A stretch of DNA of 64,000 bases. It comes from Conchocele bisecta. Taxonomy: Eukaryota; Mollusca; Bivalvia; Lucinida; Thyasiridae. The stretch covers positions 81,214,447 to 81,278,446 of the forward strand of contig CM055265.1 in the NCBI GenBank assembly GCA_029237695.1. Reading direction: 5' to 3'. The position numbers were made by a program, and so were the translations under genes. Below are positions 63,489 through 64,000 of this stretch, one piece after another. The notes below the pieces were generated by a model. It worked only from the letters and a program-made list of their open reading frames with translations, made no database searches and was not told the origin of the DNA. Numbering within the stretch: the stretch's first letter is position 1; each line of letters begins with the position of its first letter.

Positions 63489-63866
63489 TTAATAGTGTGT
63501 CCGAATTGTTCAGTGGATTTCTATTGATATATGTGGCCAGTATTATTTCTTGTTATTATACCGCTACTCACAACAATTGTTGTCTGCTGTTGCTTTTATA
63601 TCTTGCCTTATTTCACAATAAAAACATGGTTTGACAGCACTTCAGAATCATTTCCAATGGAAATGATTCTGAAGTGCTGTCAAAGCATGTTGTAAATTAT
63701 TCTAAAGTGCTGTCAAAGCATGTTTTTGATGATAAAAATGGAAAATAGAAATAAACAGCAGACGACAAAAAAATTAAGATAGCGGTGTAAGGGTTAATAG
63801 TGTGTCCGAATTGTTCTGAGGATTTCTATTGATATATGTGGCCGGTATTATTTCTGGTTATTAAGA
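63489..63866. repeat. 72 bp direct repeat flanking a MITE
   Basis: ttaatagtgtgtccgaattg ... gatttctattgatatatgtg + gcc(a/g)gtattatttct occurs at 63489-63560 and again at 63793-63866 with only a few changes. A family A copy fills the space between. Confidence 0.9.
63559..63797. mobile_element. MITE family A, long form, left end trimmed
   Basis: Starts taccgctactcacaacaatt without the TTAACCCTTAG part and ends gatagcggtgtaagggttaa. Complete hairpin and extra module. Both sides continue into copies of the same 72-bp sequence. Confidence 0.9.
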
Positions 63867-64000
63867 AATTGCTGTTAGAATGATATGTGTAACGTCATTC
63901 AACCAATAAACTCATCTGGATATACACTGTTTGCAAATTGTAGTATTTGTTAAAAGTGTCAAGCTTGTTCGTGATAGTAACTACACAATAAGCTATTTCA
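63867..64000. other. Window end, D-core fragment
   Basis: ataaactcatctggatatac + actgtttgcaaattg at about 63908-63945 resembles the D core. The remainder is unassigned. Confidence 0.4.

Noticed and set aside
63227..63634. 135-codon frame rich in Cys, Trp and Leu
   Set aside because: About half lies in a flank repeat and a family A MITE. No recognisable protein family.
1..64000. A novel multi-gene biological system
   Set aside because: No set of neighbouring genes exists here. The window is non-coding repeat DNA, so the interest lies in mobile-element structure rather than in a gene system.

Overview
This window looks like repeat-dense, non-coding nuclear DNA from an animal, most probably a bivalve mollusc. 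The clues are two tRNA-headed SINEs with a V-SINE-type central domain (as in the molluscan RUDI family), many palindromic MITEs, the long 'AGCTCACCTGAGCG ... GGGCCATCATGGCCCTC' repeat I associate with bivalve genomes, and kilobase-scale G-poor minisatellites. The species cannot be named from the sequence alone. I find no intact protein-coding gene, rRNA or tRNA gene, CRISPR array or prokaryotic operon. The open reading frames present are short and fall in repeats, in minisatellites or in sequence without recognisable domains. The one segment that looks like a spliced exon is 69 bp at 30515-30583, with a good acceptor and a plausible donor. The window is therefore best read as intron or intergenic DNA.

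Most of the recognisable content is DNA-transposon debris. At least five MITE families (called A, D, M, W and Y here) end in TTAA followed by CCCTT or a close variant. This is the piggyBac-type signature, and together they give about 40 copies. Family A (GTCGTCTGCTGTT arms, central hairpin GACAGCACTTCAGAATCATT) is the commonest. Family C (GTGGCTGTGACTGGAG arms) is the next. Families E, R and probably T have TA-flanked ends; E and R look pogo/Tigger-like. Families B, F, N, Q, S, V, X and Z are long inverted repeats. G, H, I and J are longer non-autonomous repeats that begin with short hairpins and contain internal tandem units of 150-450 bp.

Layout: 1-2.2 kb, A copies and duplications; 2.2-4.2 kb, nested I/K, then H, C, B and T; 4.8-5.3 kb, a three-unit repeat; 6.3-7.6 kb, SINE and C; 8.5-9.1 kb, B; 9.4-11.3 kb, A, D and Y; 12.2-13.4 kb, Q, C and A; 14.5-18.3 kb, A, E/N nest, J, V and minisatellites; 19.2 kb, SINE; 20-22.6 kb, A, D, N and I; 22.6-25.5 kb, G-poor ATCA array; 26-27.2 kb, A copies and a 40-bp array; 27.2-28.3 kb, low-repeat TAAT-rich DNA; 28.3-32.1 kb, C, Z/K, A, M, Y, the candidate exon, S, H and F; 32.6-35.7 kb, Q, C, a 72-bp higher-order array, D and A; 36-42.4 kb, B/G nest, SINE, C/G and D; 42.7-45.6 kb, E, M, I, T and H; 46.4-47.7 kb, 39/40-bp array; 48-51.7 kb, W, S/K, F and R; 51.8-53.7 kb, N/G nest; 54.1-54.5 kb, W and A; 55.2-59.3 kb, 17/19-bp array; 59.4-64 kb, A, E, F, X, D and T.

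No transposase remnant is recognisable, so every mobile copy here would depend on enzymes encoded elsewhere. The points most worth following are the TTAA-MITE swarm with shared TTAA junctions, elements sitting between 45-80 bp direct repeats, a near-identical C-G chimera found twice, the A-B-C higher-order minisatellite, a minisatellite that appears to have grown from a transposon end, and the exon confined between two MITEs. Coordinates of repeat ends are read by eye and may be off by a few bases.
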